A stretch of DNA of 64,000 nt from Caenorhabditis remanei. Taxonomy: Eukaryota; Nematoda; Chromadorea; Rhabditida; Rhabditidae. The position numbers and the translations under genes were made by a program. The stretch lies in the NCBI RefSeq assembly GCF_010183535.1, contig NC_071330.1, positions 1,373,217-1,437,216 of the forward strand, in the 5' to 3' direction. Positions 55,801 through 61,800 of this stretch are shown piece after piece (position 1 is the first letter of the stretch; every line of letters starts with the position of its first letter). Under the pieces are notes generated by a model that worked only from the letters and a program-made list of their open reading frames with translations, did not search any database and was not told the DNA's origin.

Positions 55801-58800
55801 CGTGATCTCAAAGCGAAAGGAGCCGCAAAAGTCGATATTGACAAAACGGTCGTTGAGCTGAAAGCCCGGAAATGTTGTCTCGAGGAGACTGAAATTGCGT
55901 TGGCACCGAAGGAGGCGTCATTCGACAGGCTGAAACTGGAGGACCTCCTCAAAAGACGATTCTTCTACGATCAATCGTTCGCTATCTACGGTGGCGTGGC
56001 TGGTCTCTACGATTTTGGACCGATGGGATGCTCGTTGAAAGTGAATATGCTCCAAGAGTGGAGAAAACATTTCATTCTGCAAGAGGGTATGCTTGAAGTG
56101 GATTGTACCTCGTTGACTCCAGAATCAGCGCTGAAAGCATCCGGACACGTGGATCGATTTGCTGATTGGATGGTGAAGGATGTCAAAACCGGAGAGTGCT
56201 TCCGTTCGGATCTTTTGATCAAGAATAGCATTGAGAAGTTGATGAATGTGAGTAGAAATTGAGAAAATTAAGATTTTCAGGCTGAAACAGTAACAAAATG
56301 CCGAGAATACGGTAGTTTTGAACACAAAAATCGGGTTAATTCAAAAATTGAGCATTTTCTTTGAAGAATTTCAAGACTAAAAGGCGGTTTTCCGAGGATT
56401 TTGAACAAAACTTTACTCTTCTTTGTCCACTTTTCGCAGGAAATTCAAGTTTTCCGAAAATTTTTGTCAATATTCACTCTGAAAAACAGATTTTTCGAAT
56501 CCAAAATGTCTGAGAAAAGCAATTCTCGGCTCGAAACCATTTAGAATTCGTCAATTTCCCTCAAAAAATGTTACTGTTTCATCTGGAAACCCCCTACTTT
56601 TCCACTCTCTTACTTGCAACTCAAATTTCCCCAATTCCAGGACAAGAAGGTCTCCGCCGAAGTGAAGAAAGACGGAGAAGACGTGCTGGCTTGTCTCGAA
56701 GGATTCGACGACAAGGATATGCATGAAGTGATCACAAGATTCAAGTTCAAGTCCCCCATCACTGGAAACGACCTCACCGAACCGATCGCTTTCAATCTGA
56801 TGTTCCCAACTCAAATCGGACTAACCGGCGACTTCAAAGCATCCTCCGCCCAGAAACCGCTCAGGGAATCTTCGTGAACTTCAAGAGACTTCTCGAGTTC
56901 AATTATGGAAAACTTCCGTTCGCCGCCGCTCAAATCGGTCTTGGCTTCAGAAATGAGATCTCTCCCCGTCAGGGACTCATTCATGTTCGTGAATTCACCA
57001 TGTGTGAAATCGAGCACTTTGTCGATCCAGAGGACAAGAGCTTCTCGAAATTCGCGAAAATTGCCGATCAAAAGCTCGTTTTGCTCTCCGCTTGCGATCA
57101 ATTGGATGGCGCACCGGCTAGAGAAGTCGCTATTGGAGAGGCTGTTGCCAATGTACGTTTTGGCGTACTGAAATCTCTGAATTTCGGTGCTTATCGGCTC
57201 AAAAATCGCTGTTTTGATCAAATTTTATGGATTTTTGAGCATGAAATCATCTGAAATTCTACATTTTTTCTGAAATTTCCTTCCTTAACCCTCCCAATTT
57301 TCAGAAAACCGTTGCCAACGAGACACTCGGTTACTACATGGCCCGTTGCCATCAATTCCTCATGAAAATCGGTATCGACGACCGTCGTCTCCGGTTCCGT
57401 CAGCATCTCTCGAACGAGATGGCTCACTATGCTCAAGACAGCTGGGATGCTGAAATTCTGACGTCGTACGGATGGATCGAATGCGTCGGAAACGCAGACA
57501 AAGCTTGTTACGATCTCCAGCAACACTTCAAGGCGACGAATGGGAAGTTGGACAAGAGAAGGATGGTCGACGTGAATGTGGTGGAGGCCGAGGCGAATAT
57601 GGCACTTCTTGGAAAGAGTTTCAAGAAGGATTCGAAGAAGATTCAGACGGCTCTTCAGAAATTGTCAAGTGAGCAAGTGTCGGTGGTGGAATGGGAACTA
57701 CGCACAAAGAATGTCTACAATTTGGATATAAAGGGAGAGAATTATGCATTGACTCCGGACCTTTTGAATATCAAAAAGTACTCGAAAAAGATGTACAAGA
57801 CAGATGTAATCCCCGCTGTCATCAAGTCTGCTTACGATGTTGGAAGAATCCTATACTCAGTGTTGGAGCACTCGTTCCGACAGAGAGAAGGAGACGAGCA
57901 GAGGACTTTCCTGGCTTTCAAGCCATTGGTTGCACCTATCAAGTGCTCTATTCTCCCGATTTCAGCCAATGAGACGTTAGTGCCGGTGATGGAGGCCGTC
58001 AAGGAGGAGCTCGCTCGTTATGAGCTTTGCTACAAAGTGGTGAGTTTCAGAGGGGTGGTCAAACATGTTACTACTGTCTGAAAACTATAATTTTCCCTAG
58101 AAATCTTTACTCGAAAAAAAGTCAAAAAGAGTAGAAAATTTCACGATTTTCTGTTAAAATTAGCGAAACATCGTTTTGGTATACCCCTTTTCCAGTTAAA
58201 AACTGCTCTCCACAATCCCTAACTCCTCCCCCTTTTCCAGGACGACAGCTCCGGTACAATCGGTCGCCGCTACGCCCGTACCGACGAGATCGGTATTCCA
58301 TTCGGTATCACCGTCGACTTCGATTCGGACAAGACGACTCCGCACACCGTAACCATTCGCCACGTGGAGACAATGTCACAGATCCGTCTGCCAATCAGCG
58401 AACTCGGACGGCTCATCTCGGATCTTGTCGCCGGAAGACAACAATGGAGTGACGCTCAGGCGAAATACCCGAGATTCGAGGCGAATGCTGAATAATTGTC
58501 GAATGGTTGTCGATTTTTTTTATTTATTCCAAATTTTCTGCTGTTTTCATATGTTCTGGTATTTATTTTAAGGTTAAATATAATTGAGATTTCTTCTTTT
58601 TTCAGACTTTTTCCACATGATTTGAAAACTGAAAATCTGCAGATCTTAAGCATCTTTCGAGAAATTCAGAATATAAAACTGAAATTCTCAAAATCGAAAA
58701 TAAAACTCAAAATATCAGCATCCGATTCAGACGATGCGATAGTTCTGGAATCGCAATGGAGCGCACTTGCCGGGATTACTGTAGAGCTAGTTCAAACCTT

Positions 58801-61800
58801 TTGTATGAGATTATATGGAAATAATGTTGGAATTTGCAGATTTCAGTGAATCTGATTCCCAGAAATTCAGAATCGTGAACTGAAATTCTCAAGAAAGTCT
58901 CTCCCATCCTTCTTAACAATATAGATCATCCTTGAATACAGAATTTGCAATAGAGCGCACTTGCCGGGATTACTGTAGGCCTATCTTTTGTAAAGAATAA
59001 ACAGTAACCAATTCGAGTTACAGTAACGGATTTCAGGTAGAGTTGTGAGCAAGAATAAGATGTCTTCCAAGATACAAGATGGAAGTGAACCGTGGTGGGA
59101 TTGTCGAGATGGCGAACTTTCAGAAAATGTCACGAAACCGGTAACATTGTGTGGCAAGAAGATCTAAAAACAAAATCCTTGAAACTTCAGAAGTAATCGA
59201 GAGAATGAGTAATGAGCTGTTGGCTTTTGTAGTCAATTAGATGCACACGGAGATCACGGAGGAGTCTTCAGATTCTTCTATTTGAAGTATCGCAAACTGA
59301 AGTTCTTGGTTTGAACCTCTGGATTCTCGATTCCTCGATTCCAGTTTGCAGACTCCAGATTCCGGATTAGCACAATAGATTATGCCTTTTCAGAGTTCGA
59401 TTTTCTGGATTCCAGAAGATTTTCGACACTTGAACTCGACTGATTCGGAGAGTCAGTCTTTCGAGTTTTCAGGTTCTTGAATAGGATTCTGGATCTCAAA
59501 TTTGGAAGATCGATTTCTTCATTATGTATCTAGGTTTTTGATTCTAGAGTTTTGGATCCAATCTGGTCACAAGCCTTGTTTTAAACCAGGATTCTTCTCA
59601 TTGGAATTTGTGTTCGTGGCAGTCAGATTATGATTCTGAATTCAGAAATCTAGTTTCTACATCTAATATTCTATATTTTCAGCCTGAAACTACCATTTAG
59701 ATATATCCCTATTCCCAGATCCATCACTTTACATATCTACAAGTCCAAAACAACACAAAAAAAAGTCCAGAGAAAATTATCAAGAATTCTAGATGAGCTA
59801 TCAAAGTCCATTATCTATAGTCCAGATCATAGTTGTACGGAATGCCATTTTCCAAAACACCGGAATCCGGAATCCGGAACCGGAATGAAGTTTTTCAAAT
59901 ACCGGAATCCGGAATCCGGAACCGGAATGAAGTTTTTCAAATACCGGAATCCGGAATCCGGAACCGGAATCAAAATTTAAAATTTCCGGAACCGGAATGA
60001 CGAAAAAACCCGGAATCCGGAATGATTCGAAAAATTGGCAAGGCCAAGTCATTTTTTCGAGTGTTTTTAATGATATATAAAGTTTACAACTACTTTTGAG
60101 GTTCAAAACCGAAAAAGGAGTAATGCAGTTTTCTTTAAAACTCAAAAAAAATTTTAAATTTAAACTTTAGGATTCCGGAAAAAAAATTCAAAAAACCGGA
60201 ATCCGGAATCCGGAATCGGAATGAAAAATTTCATTTTCCGGAATCCGGAACCGGAATGAAAATTTTCATTTTCCGGAATGTCAAAAAAAAACCCACAATT
60301 CCGGAATCCGGAATTTCCGGAATCCGGATTCCGGACAACTATGGTCCAGATCAAGGATTCTACAATCTCGAAACTTCACGATTCACCCCCCTTTCTAGCC
60401 GTCCCTCCCTCCATGGTTACAACTTTCTACCTATCAATTTACATACTTCACAAATCTGAACTTTTTCTATAAATTGGTCCAAGAATATATCCGATCCTGA
60501 GGATTCCAAAACTTGAATAAAAATCCGCAAATTCATTTCTGTAAGCCGAGATATGAGCCCTCAAACTTCGATAAGTTTTTTTTTCACATGAGTGCTCATA
60601 TCTCGGCGCACAGAACTGTTTTTCGGATTTTCACTTTTTTTTTGGAATCCTCAAGACCTATTCATGGAAAACATTTCAACTGCTTTCTATGTAAGAGTCT
60701 AGAAGTCCAAAAAAGTTATTCGCCTCGATTCGTTTCCCGGAAAAAGAAGTTTTAATTTTTTTTAAATTGTTTCCGGGATTTGAATCGAGGCGAAAAACTA
60801 TTTTCCAGACGAGAATGGTCGCTTAAAAGAGTCCAAAAACACAGGAAAGAGTCCAGACAAACACAACTTCAAACCAACTTTTCAGCGTCATCATGCCTCG
60901 ACTCCTCAAATCTCAGCCATTCCATCGCGGCCACGAATATTTGTTCTTCCGAATCAACATACAAATTGTCGTTCTTCAACAATTCCACTGTATCTTCCAG
61001 TGGCAACTTCTTGAAATCGTCATCTTTGGAGATGGCGGAGAAGTGTTTCTGGAAATGAAAAATTGAGGATTTTTGGATAACAATTGGCTAAAATGTTTTT
61101 ATTTCAAAAAAAAAAGTGGCAGCGTTAATTTAATTTTCAGCAGAATTCGCTGATTTCTCTCCAGTTTTTGCGAGTTTTTGAGGGGTTTTTGAATTTTATA
61201 AATAAATAAAAAACCTAATTTAATCATACTTGTCAACGGGCCGAAACGGGCCGGCTCGTAACTCGCGTCAAAATGAATATTATGAGCTGAAAAATATACC
61301 GAAATGTAGATCTCGACGAGTTCTATGTCCGTGAATTACTACGGGCCGGATGTCTATTCGTTAATATGCCGCGGGCCGGGCTAGAATGGCTTTTTTGGCC
61401 ATTTTCGCGTTTTTTGGCACTTTTTCCCGGCCCGCGGCATAGTAACGAATAGCCATCCGGCCCGTAGTCGGCCACGGAGATAGAGCTCATCTAGATCTAC
61501 TTTTGATATATTTTTCAGCTCATAATATTCATTTTGACGCGAGTTACTAGCCGGCCCGTGTCGGCCCGTTTCGCCCCGTTGACAAGTATGAATTTTATGA
61601 CTGATTTTCATACAAAAAATTCAGCAACTTCGGATGAGAGTCATCTAAATCCGAGAGTAAATTAACCAAAATTAATTGTCAAGAAGCAATGACAGGGTTG
61701 ATTTTTGTCTAAATGGTTGGACTGTGCTCCACATAAATCACCTAGTGTCACTTTTCTCCGCGTCTCTTCTTCCTCCATCGGTAGAGCACGGTTGTAAAAG

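Larger units (their letters stand above)
58496..60878. other. Kelch intron after the GlyRS-like gene; no gene seen
   Basis: Contains A/T-rich sequence, a degenerate GGATTCTGGATTCCAG region (59270-59690), the GGAATCCGGAA element (59829-60342) and a small foldback (60505-60645). Two copies of the AATAGAGCGCACTTGCCGGGATTACTGTAG word occur (58757, 58951). Confidence 0.5.
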
